A stretch of DNA of 20,311 nt from JBMZCV01 sp049613665 (GCA_049613665.1 JBMZCV010000087.1:1-20311), one strand, 5' to 3'. Counted from the first letter of the stretch, positions 1 through 8,314 are shown. The notes: a model not told the origin generated them from the sequence alone. Program-made: numbers and translations.

Positions 1-66
1 TTTCTTACAAAAAATAGGGCGAACGTTTATAAAAAAACACCACGAAATTCGACACTCCACCTTGAA
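1..66 (-). repeat. Left arm of a 66-bp inverted repeat at the window ends
   Basis: These 66 bases are the reverse complement of 20205-20270 with a single mismatch (T at 56 against G at 20215). The match stops cleanly at base 67 on the inner side. On the outer side it runs to the first base of the window, so the true arm may be longer. It contains no ORF and no strong internal hairpin. The 20 kb between the arms carries ordinary chromosomal genes and no transposase, so I read the arms as two copies of a dispersed repeat at which the sequence ends, not as transposon ends. That reading is an inference. Confidence 0.9.
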
Positions 67-241
67 AGTCTTATCCAAAACGCATTTTGTAATTTCCCCT
101 TCCTATATTTTCAGTTGTTATCTACCGTAAAACTTTAGCATCTTCTAATCTTATTTAAGAGACGATTTAAATTTTATCTTTTGGCTATTTTTTTAGCATC
201 AAAAATAAGATTTAAACAGCTTTTAAGCAGAAAACAATACT
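67..241. other. Leader region of the S8 peptidase gene, no gene seen
   Basis: This AT-rich non-coding stretch lies between the left inverted-repeat arm and the ATG at 242. I see no perfect TAnnTTTG promoter box; TATATTTT (about 103-110) and TATCTTTTG (about 175-183) are only approximate matches. There is no Shine-Dalgarno sequence before the ATG, only an A-rich leader, as is usual in Bacteroidota. Confidence 0.5.
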
Positions 242-3200
242 ATGAAATTACACGAATCTTTCTTATCCAAAACCCCTATCATTCTTCTATTAGTATGCTT
301 TTCTTTTTATGGAAATGCTACCAATAATACTTTAGAAATTTGTATAAACGATAAAACTGTTGGCAGTTGGAACGCAAATGACAGAGAAAGTATCGAACAA
401 ATTAAGGTCGGTTTGCCTATTAGTAATCATCCTAAAGATATATTTCGCCAAGACGAAATTTTTGTGAAAGTAAACTACCATTTTATCAACTTTAGCTTTG
501 ATGCTACCGCAAAAAATCACGATACAAGAGCTTTATCCATCGCCAAGCAAATTCAAGATTATCAAATTTTGAAAATAGAAAAGGCATTTCCTTTGCTAGA
601 AGAATTGCAAAATATCTATAAAATAACATTTAATAAAACTAAAAAAATTGATGATTTAGTCAGTGATTTGCAACAGCATGATATGATTGAGTGGGCAGAA
701 AAAATACCTATTCCGCAACAGATGTACACGCCTAATGATGTGCAACCAGAGCAATGGCAATTTGATAATATTTCGGCTTATGATGCTTGGGATTTTACGC
801 AAGGAAACAGCAACGTTGTTGTGGCTGTAATAGATGATGCCGTTTTGACAACACACAATGACTTGGCAGCAAACATTGTAGCAGGTACAGATGTGGCAGA
901 TGGCGACAACGACCCAAACCCACCTGCAACAGCTACAAATACCAATTTTTCGCACGGAACGCATGTTGCAGGCATTATTTCTGCCGTCACAGACAACAAT
1001 AGCGGTATTGCAGCACTCGGTGGAAACGTAAAAATTATGCCTATCAAGTGTAAATCAAATACAGATAATGGCCTAAATTTACCGTTTGCTTATGAAGGCA
1101 TTGAATATGCAATTGACCAAAATGTAGATATTATCAATATGTCGTGGGCAGTATATAGTTTTTCGGCTGCTATGCAAGCTTTGGTAACAGTAGCTTATGA
1201 TAGAGGTATTTTCTTGGTGGCTGCAGGTGGCAATGATGGTGCTTTGTCGGCTATGTATCCAGCCAACTATGTGCCTGTAATGGGAGTTGGTGCAACAAAC
1301 GAAAATGACGAAATTGCACCTGTTTCCAATTGGGGAATAGCAATGGATGTTTTGGCACCGGGAACTGATATTTATAGCACCGTAGCAGGAAATAATGATG
1401 CTTTTACAACTTATACAGGTACTTCTACGGCTTGTGCTTTGGTAGGAGGTTTGGCGGCTTTAATGCGTTCTTATGATGCCAATATTACACCAAAAAGAAT
1501 TAGAAATTGTATTCGAAATAATGCTGACGATGTGTCGACAACAGATTTAAATCACCCAAATTTAGGTATTATTCCAACAGTAAGAGTCAATGCAGAAGAA
1601 GCTTTAAATTGCTTAAATATTCCACCTTTTGCCTATTTTACAGTAGAAGGCCTTACAATTTTGGAAACAGATATTTGCCCAGGCCAAGCTGTTCAGTTTT
1701 TTGATGCCTCGCTTGGCCCAGATATTTCTAGCTATCAATGGACTTTTGAAGGTGGTACTCCTGCCACTTCTACTGATCAAAATCCAATTGTTACTTTTGA
1801 TACATTTGGAAACTATGAAGCTACCTTAACTGTTACGAATCCTTATGGCACAGATACCGAAACTTTAAATGTTTCTGTTTTTACACCTACTGCTACTTTG
1901 AGTGGTGACACAACGATTATTTCTGGCTATGGAACACAATTGTTTTTCGATTTTACAGGAGCTGCTCCTTGGTCTGTTACCTATACAAACGGAACACAAA
2001 CCTATACGATAGACAACATCACAGAACAACATTATGTCGTGCCTATTCCAGCCTTAGAAAGTGAAGAGTGGGAAATTGTGAGTGCTAGTGATTTGTTGTG
2101 CAATGCAGGTATTTTTGGTGGAGCAGATATTACGGTCATAGAAGTTGATCCTTGTATCGATTGCCCATATTATTACATACAAGATGTACTGATTGGCGGT
2201 GCTTGTGTCAATGTTTTTAATGTTACCTATTCTGGTTTGGTGCAAGGCTCAGGCCAAAATGCGACTTACCCAATGATGGGAGAATTTAATGTGGGCGAAG
2301 ATGCTATTGATATTGGTTTTGATAGAGGAATTATTATGGCAAATGGAAACTACACAACTGCTTTTGGAAATAATACTGGTGGTGGTACAGGCGATGATTT
2401 AGGGCAAAGTGGAGATGCCGATTTGAGTCTTTTAGCTGGCGTTGGTATCAATACTTTTGATGCTTGTGTAGTAGAATTTGATTTTATTCCTTCTACTGAT
2501 ACAGTACGTTTCAATTATGTCTTTGGCTCGGAAGAATATCTCGAATATGTAAATGCTGGCTATAACGATGCTTTCGCCTTTTTATTAAGCGGCCCTGGCA
2601 TTACAGGAACAGTAAATATCGCTCAAATTCCGAATACTATGATTCCTGTAACCATTGATAACGTAAACGACTTTAGCTATTCACAATATTATGTAGATAA
2701 CGAATGGGCTGCTGTTGGGCAAACAGAATATGATGGCTATACCGTGCCTTTAGAAGCTATTTATACCGATTTGATTCCTTGCGAAATTTATCATATAAAA
2801 ATAGCAATTGCCGATGCTGGCGATGGCATTTTAGACTCTGGCGTTTTCTTAGAAGCCAAAAGTTTTAATACAGGAAATGTAACAAATGTATCGGCTTATG
2901 GCTCGGTGGCAGGTACTTCAGATGTATATGAAGGCTGCGAAACAGGCTATTTTGAGTTTAGAAGAGGCGATTTGACGACTATAAATGACGATTATATCAT
3001 TCCAATAAGTGTAAGCGGAACTGCTGTGATGGGGCCTGGCGATGGTGCTGATTTTGCTCCTTTGCCAGATGAAATTATTATTCCTGCTGGCGATACGACT
3101 ATTTTAGTTGGCATTTTTGCTTATGCCGATGGCATTGTAGAAGCTCCTGAAAATATCGTCATTTCGCTAGACAACGAACAGTGCGACTGTACGAATATTC

Positions 3201-4411
3201 CTGTTTTAGCCATTCTTATTTTATATGACAATGTTGTTATTGATGCAGGAGAAGACCATGTTATTTGCTTAGGCGAAAGTGTACAGTTAGATGCTACGCC
3301 TACCGATAATGTGATTTACGAATGGTCAAACGAAGACTTTTTGAACGATGCCACTATCCCAAATCCTATCGCTACACCAGATACGACTATGACTTTTGGC
3401 GTGCGTTCTACCGATAGCAATGGTTGTGAAGCCGAAGATTGGGTAACAGTTTTTGTGATACCGCCACCAGTCGTAGAAAATATTGCGATAGACACCACCA
3501 TTTGCGTAGCTGAAACCGTAGAGTTGCAGTTAGGAAATTTGAGCAACATAACAGGCTATCAATATCAATGGTCGCCAACAACAAACTTAGACGACCCTTA
3601 TAGTCCAAGTCCGACCGCAACCGTTGGCAATACAACAAGCTATACGCTAACCGTCGTGAATACGGCTGGCTGTGTTTCCGAACAAACTATAAATATTAAC
3701 ATTCAAGCCAATCCTGTAACAATAACGCTAGAAGATGTCAGCATTTGCGACTCCGACTCAGCAACACTAATTGCACCAGATGGTTTTGCATCTTATTTGT
3801 GGTCAAATAACGACACAACGCAAAGCATTAAAACAACAGAAGCTGGCATTTATGAGCTGATAGTAACAGATGATTTGGGTTGTGCTGCAAGTGCTTCGGC
3901 AGAAGTGACTTATGCCGAAAATCCAATAGTAGATATCGAAGGGCCGCCAACATTTAATACAGGAGCTACGGTTGCTTTGAGTGCCGAAAACGTCGATTTT
4001 GTCGCTTACGAATGGAATACAGGCGACACAACTGCCACAATTCAAGTAAATGCAGAAAATGAATATTCGGTAACTGTTACAAATGAAGCAGGTTGCAGTA
4101 GCCATGCTATTTTTGAAATAACAGAACGACTTGTCGAACCCTTTTTGTTTCCTACTGCTTTTTCGCCAAATGACGATGGTATCAATGATGAATTTGGCCT
4201 TATTCAATTTGGTGCTGTTACAGATTTGCGACTCGCTATTTACAATCGTTGGGGAAACCTCGTTTTTGAAACCAATGATATTTCAAAAAAATGGAATGGC
4301 ACACTCAATGATGGAAATATGCAAATTGGTGTCTATGTCTATTATGCAGAAGTAAAATTGCAAAGTGGCAAAAGCAAATTTGTAAAAGGCAATATTACTT
4401 TAATAAAATAA
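242..4411 (+). CDS. Secreted subtilisin-like (S8) serine peptidase, multidomain, T9SS type B cargo
   Basis: This 1389-aa protein begins with a signal peptide (about 1-26) and a propeptide-like region (about 30-160). A subtilisin domain follows (about 170-460), with catalytic Asp198 (VIDDAV), His238 (SHGTHVAG) and Ser395 (GTSTACAL), plus the likely oxyanion Asn331 (AAGGNDG). The Ser motif lacks the usual proline after GTSMA but keeps the serine, so activity is likely. Next come a PKD domain (about 465-545), a divergent Ig-like segment (555-620), a choice-of-anchor-L-type domain (about 645-880, with FGSEEYLEYV near 760), a Calx-beta-like segment (890-990), four Ig/PKD-like modules (1000-1295) and a gliding-motility-type C-terminal domain (1300-1389, SPNDDGINDEF and YNRWGNLVFET). 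That last domain marks type IX secretion to the cell surface. It is probably an extracellular or surface peptidase of unknown substrate. A strong terminator follows, so it is likely monocistronic. Confidence 0.93.
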   Translation: MKLHESFLSKTPIILLLVCFSFYGNATNNTLEICINDKTVGSWNANDRESIEQIKVGLPISNHPKDIFRQDEIFVKVNYHFINFSFDATAKNHDTRALSIAKQIQDYQILKIEKAFPLLEELQNIYKITFNKTKKIDDLVSDLQQHDMIEWAEKIPIPQQMYTPNDVQPEQWQFDNISAYDAWDFTQGNSNVVVAVIDDAVLTTHNDLAANIVAGTDVADGDNDPNPPATATNTNFSHGTHVAGIISAVTDNNSGIAALGGNVKIMPIKCKSNTDNGLNLPFAYEGIEYAIDQNVDIINMSWAVYSFSAAMQALVTVAYDRGIFLVAAGGNDGALSAMYPANYVPVMGVGATNENDEIAPVSNWGIAMDVLAPGTDIYSTVAGNNDAFTTYTGTSTACALVGGLAALMRSYDANITPKRIRNCIRNNADDVSTTDLNHPNLGIIPTVRVNAEEALNCLNIPPFAYFTVEGLTILETDICPGQAVQFFDASLGPDISSYQWTFEGGTPATSTDQNPIVTFDTFGNYEATLTVTNPYGTDTETLNVSVFTPTATLSGDTTIISGYGTQLFFDFTGAAPWSVTYTNGTQTYTIDNITEQHYVVPIPALESEEWEIVSASDLLCNAGIFGGADITVIEVDPCIDCPYYYIQDVLIGGACVNVFNVTYSGLVQGSGQNATYPMMGEFNVGEDAIDIGFDRGIIMANGNYTTAFGNNTGGGTGDDLGQSGDADLSLLAGVGINTFDACVVEFDFIPSTDTVRFNYVFGSEEYLEYVNAGYNDAFAFLLSGPGITGTVNIAQIPNTMIPVTIDNVNDFSYSQYYVDNEWAAVGQTEYDGYTVPLEAIYTDLIPCEIYHIKIAIADAGDGILDSGVFLEAKSFNTGNVTNVSAYGSVAGTSDVYEGCETGYFEFRRGDLTTINDDYIIPISVSGTAVMGPGDGADFAPLPDEIIIPAGDTTILVGIFAYADGIVEAPENIVISLDNEQCDCTNIPVLAILILYDNVVIDAGEDHVICLGESVQLDATPTDNVIYEWSNEDFLNDATIPNPIATPDTTMTFGVRSTDSNGCEAEDWVTVFVIPPPVVENIAIDTTICVAETVELQLGNLSNITGYQYQWSPTTNLDDPYSPSPTATVGNTTSYTLTVVNTAGCVSEQTININIQANPVTITLEDVSICDSDSATLIAPDGFASYLWSNNDTTQSIKTTEAGIYELIVTDDLGCAASASAEVTYAENPIVDIEGPPTFNTGATVALSAENVDFVAYEWNTGDTTATIQVNAENEYSVTVTNEAGCSSHAIFEITERLVEPFLFPTAFSPNDDGINDEFGLIQFGAVTDLRLAIYNRWGNLVFETNDISKKWNGTLNDGNMQIGVYVYYAEVKLQSGKSKFVKGNITLIK

Positions 4412-4432
4412 AATTCTTTCTTACGATTAACT

Positions 4433-4476
4433 AAGGTGGCAGGCATTTCAGAAATGCCTACCACCTTCTTTTTTAT
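4433..4476 (+). terminator. Intrinsic terminator after the S8 peptidase gene
   Basis: Two 17-nt arms (4433-4449 and 4451-4467) form a near-perfect palindrome with one C/A mismatch around a single central base. A T-rich tail (CTTTTTT) follows at once. It lies 21 bp after the stop codon and before the Omp28-like gene, so it should separate the two transcription units. The stem is GC-rich compared with its surroundings. Confidence 0.88.
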
Positions 4477-4493
4477 AGAAAAATAAAAAAAAC

Positions 4494-5447
4494 ATGAAAA
4501 CAATCCTTCAAAGTTGCAGCTTATTTATAGCTCTTATTATTTCGATTTCTCTTTTGCAAAGTTGCGACAAACCGCCAACCGAACCAGACGACGATACAAC
4601 TGACACAACTGAAGTAGATACAACGACAAATGTAATGGTTGATTCAGTCATTTATAGCTTTACAGAAATATGGCAAGATAGCATTTTTGTGGCCGACGTA
4701 CTCAACGAAAATCCGCAAACGCAAGCCTTTTTAATAGAAGAATTTACAGGAGTTCGCTGTGTAAACTGTCCGAAAGGACACGAAGTGACAGATGAAATTT
4801 TGAGTTTATATCCCAATATGGTGCAAGCCGTAGGCATTCATGCAGGTAGTTTGGCCACGCCATACCCAGAAAGTTTGCATGATTTTCGCACCGATAATGG
4901 CGAATACATACACGACTTTTTCAATGTTTCTGGCACACCTTCTGCTATGATAAACCGACATTTTTTCATGCCAGATTTTAGCATGGTTTTATACAACAAA
5001 AATCAATGGCAAGATAAGCTAGAACAACTCATGGAAGAAAATAATGAAGCACCTATCAATTTGTATGTGTATCACACTTTTGATGAAGCAACACGCATTG
5101 CAAATATTTATGTGCAAACTATTTGTACGCAAAGTCTTGATGCTAATATTGATTATAAATTGAGTGTAGCGATAAGTGAAAATGACATCATAGACCGACA
5201 AATAACAGAAGATGGCATTGTGGAAGAGTACACACACAAACACGTTTTGCGGCACACACTTAGCCCAAATGAAGCTTGGACAATCGGCTCAACAGCACAA
5301 AACACTGTTTTTGTAAAAGCTTTAGCGGCTTTCGAAGTGCCAAATGATTGGAATATCGACAACTTAAATATTCTTGCTTTTGTGCATAAAAATACAGATG
5401 ACGATAAGGAAATTTTGCAAGTTGCGGAGGCGAAATTGGTGGAGTAG
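4494..5447 (+). CDS. Omp28-related outer-membrane lipoprotein with thioredoxin-like CxxC
   Basis: This 317-aa protein has a lipoprotein signal peptide ending in LLQSC, making Cys24 the probable lipidated residue. An acidic, Thr-rich linker follows (30-50). The segment EEFTGVRCVNCPKGH carries a CxxC pair (Cys89, Cys92), and GTPSAMINR (147-155) resembles the cis-proline loop of a thioredoxin fold. This arrangement is typical of the Omp28 family of Bacteroidota envelope proteins, whose biochemical role is poorly defined. The C-terminal half (about 175-317) looks like a beta-rich domain. The ATG at 4494 follows an A-rich leader without a Shine-Dalgarno sequence. It is separated from the upstream peptidase by a terminator, so it is likely transcribed on its own. 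Whether the CxxC is redox-active is not shown by the sequence. Confidence 0.82.
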   Translation: MKTILQSCSLFIALIISISLLQSCDKPPTEPDDDTTDTTEVDTTTNVMVDSVIYSFTEIWQDSIFVADVLNENPQTQAFLIEEFTGVRCVNCPKGHEVTDEILSLYPNMVQAVGIHAGSLATPYPESLHDFRTDNGEYIHDFFNVSGTPSAMINRHFFMPDFSMVLYNKNQWQDKLEQLMEENNEAPINLYVYHTFDEATRIANIYVQTICTQSLDANIDYKLSVAISENDIIDRQITEDGIVEEYTHKHVLRHTLSPNEAWTIGSTAQNTVFVKALAAFEVPNDWNIDNLNILAFVHKNTDDDKEILQVAEAKLVE

Positions 5448-5468
5448 GTTTTCATTTTTTGGCAAAAA

Positions 5469-5520
5469 AAAACAGAAAAAGCTTATCAGATATAAAAGTT
5501 TGATAAGTTTTTTCTGTTTT
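5469..5520. terminator. Bidirectional terminator hairpin between convergent genes
   Basis: Two 20-nt arms (5469-5488 and 5501-5520) pair along their full length, with one G-U wobble, around a 12-nt loop. Both arms have A/T tracts at the outer side, so the hairpin can end transcription from either direction. It lies between the Omp28-like gene (+) and the GldM-like gene (-), which converge here. Confidence 0.85.
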
Positions 5521-5548
5521 AATTCAAGTTAGCTGTGTGTAAAAAAAT

Positions 5549-6433
5549 TTACCGACAAGTCTTTTTCACTTCGTATCTCACTTCGCCTATAATTGTTTTC
5601 TGCTGTCCTGTCGTTGTCGTAATAGCAGCTTTCACAGGAAAAGTGCCAATTTTATCAGCTTTTTGTTCATAAAAGGCCATACCTTTTTCATTGAGTTCTA
5701 AAGACTTGCCATTCACCGAAATTTTTGGCCGTGCCTTTGCCGAAAATGCTGTCAAATAGATTTTAGCTTCTAAAGTTTCGCCTTGCTCAATGCGTTTTTT
5801 AGATAAAACAACTGCTGGCTCAAAACCATTATAAGTACTTTCAGTCATCTTCTTCAAATTTTTATATAAATAAAATACGACATTAAAATTGGCGAGTAAG
5901 GCATCGGTTTTCAGCTTATTTAAAAACAATAATTGTTCTTGTACTGAACTATTATTTTCCATCATTTCGAAATCGGTTTCGGTAGCTTGCAAACTTTTTA
6001 GCTCTCGCCAAATTTCGGTTGTTGTCGAAACATTTTTTTCGTCCAAAATATCGGCTATTTGCTCATAATATTCATACAGATGTTGTCGAAAACCTGCCGA
6101 ATATTTTACTTTTTTCGTGCTATGCAAGACTCGCAACAAACTATCTAGCTGCATTTCAACTTCGTTTTCATGTGCCGTTATTCCATCAGCCAATTGCCAT
6201 TCTCTTTTTCCTCTACGATTTTTTTTCATATCTTTATCCAAAGCTTGCATCGCACAGCCTCTATTTGTGTAGGTTTGCTGAACAAAGTTTTCTAGGCTTT
6301 TGTTGCTTTGTTTCAAAACACTTGCAGTATCTGTATTCGCTTTGCTCAATTTTTGGTAGAAAAAAAGCAAAGTCAAGGTTTGCAAAAAGGCGAAAACAGC
6401 CAGCAGTTTAATGTTTTTTTTATTTGCTAACAT
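5549..6433 (-). CDS. Short GldM-like protein, copy B (membrane anchor plus two periplasmic domains)
   Basis: This 294-aa protein has an N-terminal membrane segment (about 8-27) with a short cytoplasmic tail, then a mostly helical region (35-200). A beta-rich Ig-like domain follows (about 204-292) with the pattern EQGETLEAKIYLTAF, ARPKISVNGKSL and GMAFYEQKADKIGT. This matches the first two periplasmic domains of GldM, a T9SS/gliding motor subunit anchored in the inner membrane. Full GldM is about 510 aa with two further domains, which are absent here. It ends in YEVKKTCR, and its neighbour ends in YEVVKKCN, so a penultimate-but-one-type C-terminal Cys is shared. The start lies one base after the neighbour's stop, so the two are translationally coupled. 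The GldM assignment rests on pattern recognition and is moderately sure; the role is unknown. Confidence 0.72.
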   Translation of the reverse strand: MLANKKNIKLLAVFAFLQTLTLLFFYQKLSKANTDTASVLKQSNKSLENFVQQTYTNRGCAMQALDKDMKKNRRGKREWQLADGITAHENEVEMQLDSLLRVLHSTKKVKYSAGFRQHLYEYYEQIADILDEKNVSTTTEIWRELKSLQATETDFEMMENNSSVQEQLLFLNKLKTDALLANFNVVFYLYKNLKKMTESTYNGFEPAVVLSKKRIEQGETLEAKIYLTAFSAKARPKISVNGKSLELNEKGMAFYEQKADKIGTFPVKAAITTTTGQQKTIIGEVRYEVKKTCR

Positions 6434-6434
6434 A

Positions 6435-7331
6435 CTAATTACATTTTTTTACTACTTCATAATCAACTGCAAATGGCAACGTACTTTTTCGGCTTCCATC
6501 TCCATTTCTAAACTTTATAAAACCTTCAATTTTATGTGTACCTAATGTTTTCGCAATAGTTTTATAGGTAGCCATTCCATTTTTATCTAATGAAAGCCCC
6601 TTGCCATTTACGATAATCGAAGGCCGAGCCATAGAACCAGCTTTTGCCAAATAAACCTTTGTCCTAAAAGTTTCCCCTAATTCCAAAACCGTACTTTCTG
6701 GAATAAGTGCCACACGAAATTTGTCGTATAAAATACCCACAAAACCTACTTTGCTACTAAAATGATGTACTATATTTTCGCTCAAAGCCAGTATATCAAC
6801 TTGTTTTCGGCGAATAAACTGTTTTAAAATAGCATTATTGACACGCAAATCAGACATTTGCAAGCTATCTTTATATTGGTTTATCCCAATATTCAGAATA
6901 TCTAAATCAACCTTATCCGTCTTTCCATCTCGATTAAGAATAGTATTGAGGTTTTCATAAAAAAATGAAAGTTGTTTATCAGCATCTTTTGTCATTTCCT
7001 GCTGTTTACTTTCGGGCATTTGCAGTAAAGTTTCCAAGCTATCTACTTGTTGCAAAGCAAGTTCTTTAACACCATTTGCAACATTTAGATATACATGGCC
7101 TCGCTTTTGTTTTCTTACTTTATCATCAAAAAATTGAAAAGCCATTTCATTGGCAATAATTAAATTTTGCTTTTGCCACGCAGCACTTTCATTCAGTTCA
7201 GTAAGTAAATGTGTGTTGATAGGAGTAGAAAACTTCGAGAAACAAAAGGCTATTACAGTAGTTTGTGCCAAAACAAGCGACACTAAAACATAAAAAAGCA
7301 GATGATAATTCGTTTTCATGAGCATTTTCAT
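6435..7331 (-). CDS. Short GldM-like protein, copy A (paralogue of the downstream gene)
   Basis: This 298-aa protein (counted from the ATG at 7331) has one membrane segment near its N-terminus, a helical middle and a C-terminal Ig-like domain. The Ig-like domain has ELGETFRTKVYLAKA, ARPSIIVNGKGL and GMATYKTIAKTLGT, the same pattern as the next gene. The frame stays open upstream to a TTG at 7373. I prefer the ATG at 7331 because it follows an A-rich leader and gives a length close to the paralogue; ATGs at 7325 and 7319 are also possible. It is the first of a two-gene unit with one base between the genes. Like its paralogue it corresponds to the GldM anchor plus domains 1-2 only. It may have arisen by tandem duplication, and identity is low except in the Ig-like domain. 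Confidence 0.7.
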   Translation of the reverse strand: MKMLMKTNYHLLFYVLVSLVLAQTTVIAFCFSKFSTPINTHLLTELNESAAWQKQNLIIANEMAFQFFDDKVRKQKRGHVYLNVANGVKELALQQVDSLETLLQMPESKQQEMTKDADKQLSFFYENLNTILNRDGKTDKVDLDILNIGINQYKDSLQMSDLRVNNAILKQFIRRKQVDILALSENIVHHFSSKVGFVGILYDKFRVALIPESTVLELGETFRTKVYLAKAGSMARPSIIVNGKGLSLDKNGMATYKTIAKTLGTHKIEGFIKFRNGDGSRKSTLPFAVDYEVVKKCN

Positions 7332-7430
7332 TTTTTGAAAAAATATAGATTTTATGATATATACTTTTTTCAACTAAAAACGATACTGAAAAAACAAGAA
7401 GCTGTTTAATTATATTTTTATTCTAATGTA

Positions 7431-7883
7431 TTAGGCAGTATGATTTTTCGATTGCTCTTCTTCGCATTTATTTTTCAAAGCCACATTCATTTTTTCAAAA
7501 CCTATTGCAGTTTTATCAAGCATTCCACCAAATAAAACAACGAGAAAGCCGCTAAATTTTTCGCCATGCACAAAGTTTGTGGTCTTATTATCTTCGCTTT
7601 TTAGCATAAAATAATGCTCGCCATCAAAAATACCTTTCATCAAAACCTTGCCTTTCCAACGCAACTCTTCATTCTCTTTATATGCCAAAACTTGCGGTTT
7701 GAATGTCATCGCACTTCCATCTGGCGGCTGCACACTTACCTTCAAATATTCGCCAACCGTTTTACTACCAGAAATAGCAGTTACAAAAGGATTCCAAGAA
7801 GGATAATTTTCAAAGTCTGTCAAAGCTTGCCATACTTTTTCTGGTCGTGCATTTATGCTTATTTGCGTTTTAATTTCTTTCAT
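7431..7883 (-). CDS. SRPBCC (START/polyketide-cyclase-like) family protein
   Basis: This 150-aa protein begins MKEIKTQISINARPEKVWQ and continues ALTDFENYPSWNPFV, the classic N-terminal signature of SRPBCC proteins, which bind hydrophobic ligands in a helix-grip cavity. The rest fits the fold: FKPQVLAYKENEELRWKG, then EHYFMLKSED and a long C-terminal helix (about 115-140). The length is normal for the family. The frame extends upstream to a GTG at 7919, but that start lies inside a small repeated hairpin and adds a tail without homology, so the ATG at 7883 with its A-rich leader is preferred. It lies 99 bp upstream of the GldM-like pair on the same strand and could be co-transcribed. The ligand cannot be told from the sequence. 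Confidence 0.85.
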   Translation of the reverse strand: MKEIKTQISINARPEKVWQALTDFENYPSWNPFVTAISGSKTVGEYLKVSVQPPDGSAMTFKPQVLAYKENEELRWKGKVLMKGIFDGEHYFMLKSEDNKTTNFVHGEKFSGFLVVLFGGMLDKTAIGFEKMNVALKNKCEEEQSKNHTA

Positions 7884-7906
7884 TTTATTTATTTGTTTTA
7901 AAAAGT

Positions 7907-7929
7907 AAGTGCCAAGCACTATTCAATAA
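7907..7929 (+). repeat. CAA-loop hairpin repeat, copy 1
   Basis: The stem AGTGC/GCACT encloses the loop CAA at 7908-7920 and is followed by ATTCAATAA. The same 23-nt unit recurs at 9444-9466 with three differences, two of which replace a G-C pair in the stem with A-T. That compensatory change suggests the stem is maintained. Confidence 0.6.
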
Positions 7930-8232
7930 TCACTAATATCAACACGATTCATTCTTTTTAAGTTTCATTTCAATTTATCAAAATGTTTAAACTTAATGTT
8001 TTGCTATTGCTTAGATAAAGCTTTTAGCCAAATTTGTCTTTACAAAGCTATAAAATGCCTATCTTGCTCATTCGTAACTATTTGCATTGTGACAACTTTG
8101 GCCCAAAAAGGCTTATTTTTTATCTCAAAAACTCACACCTAAACAATTACGAAAATTATTAGGCACTAATAGATTTATAAAACTTTCGAATGAAGGAAAA
8201 TAAATTTATTATATCTTTTTTTTTGAAAACTC

Positions 8233-8286
8233 AAGAGTAAGGCATTTTTTAAGTACCTTGCTCTTTTTTCAAAAAGGTACTTTTTT
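8233..8286 (+). promoter_or_regulatory. Two overlapping hairpins with T tracts upstream of the FG-GAP gene
   Basis: Hairpin 1 pairs 8233-8244 with 8254-8265, with one wobble and one C-A mismatch, and is followed by a T tract. Hairpin 2 pairs GTACCTT (8253-8259) with AAGGTAC (8274-8280), followed by TTTTTT at 8281-8286. The two share 8254-8259 and so cannot form together. This resembles an attenuator or a pair of stacked terminators 29 nt before the ATG at 8315. A regulatory role is inference. Confidence 0.4.
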
Positions 8287-8314
8287 GCACCAAAAAATAT
8301 CGCATATATAAATC

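Larger units (their letters stand above)
7884..8314. other. 431-bp non-coding region between divergent genes
   Basis: No credible ORF is present. It should hold the promoters of the leftward SRPBCC/GldM-like block and the rightward FG-GAP gene, but I found no perfect TAnnTTTG box for either. It contains a small CAA-loop hairpin at 7908-7920, and two overlapping hairpins with T tracts at 8233-8286 just before the FG-GAP gene. The rest is AT-rich without recognisable structure. Confidence 0.6.

Noticed and set aside
3803..4207. 134-aa minus-strand reading frame inside the S8 peptidase gene
   Set aside because: It is antisense to well-conserved Ig-like and sorting domains and shows a composition typical of an antisense shadow.
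6019..6411. 130-aa plus-strand reading frame across the second GldM-like gene
   Set aside because: It is antisense to a gene with a clear membrane segment and domain pattern, and has no recognisable features of its own.
7332..7373. Longer GldM-like protein starting at the TTG at 7373
   Set aside because: TTG is an unlikely start when several ATGs with an A-rich leader follow at 7331, 7325 and 7319, and the shorter form matches the paralogue's length.
7884..7919. Longer SRPBCC protein starting at the GTG at 7919
   Set aside because: The extra 12 residues have no family resemblance and the GTG lies within the repeated hairpin; the ATG at 7883 fits the family start.
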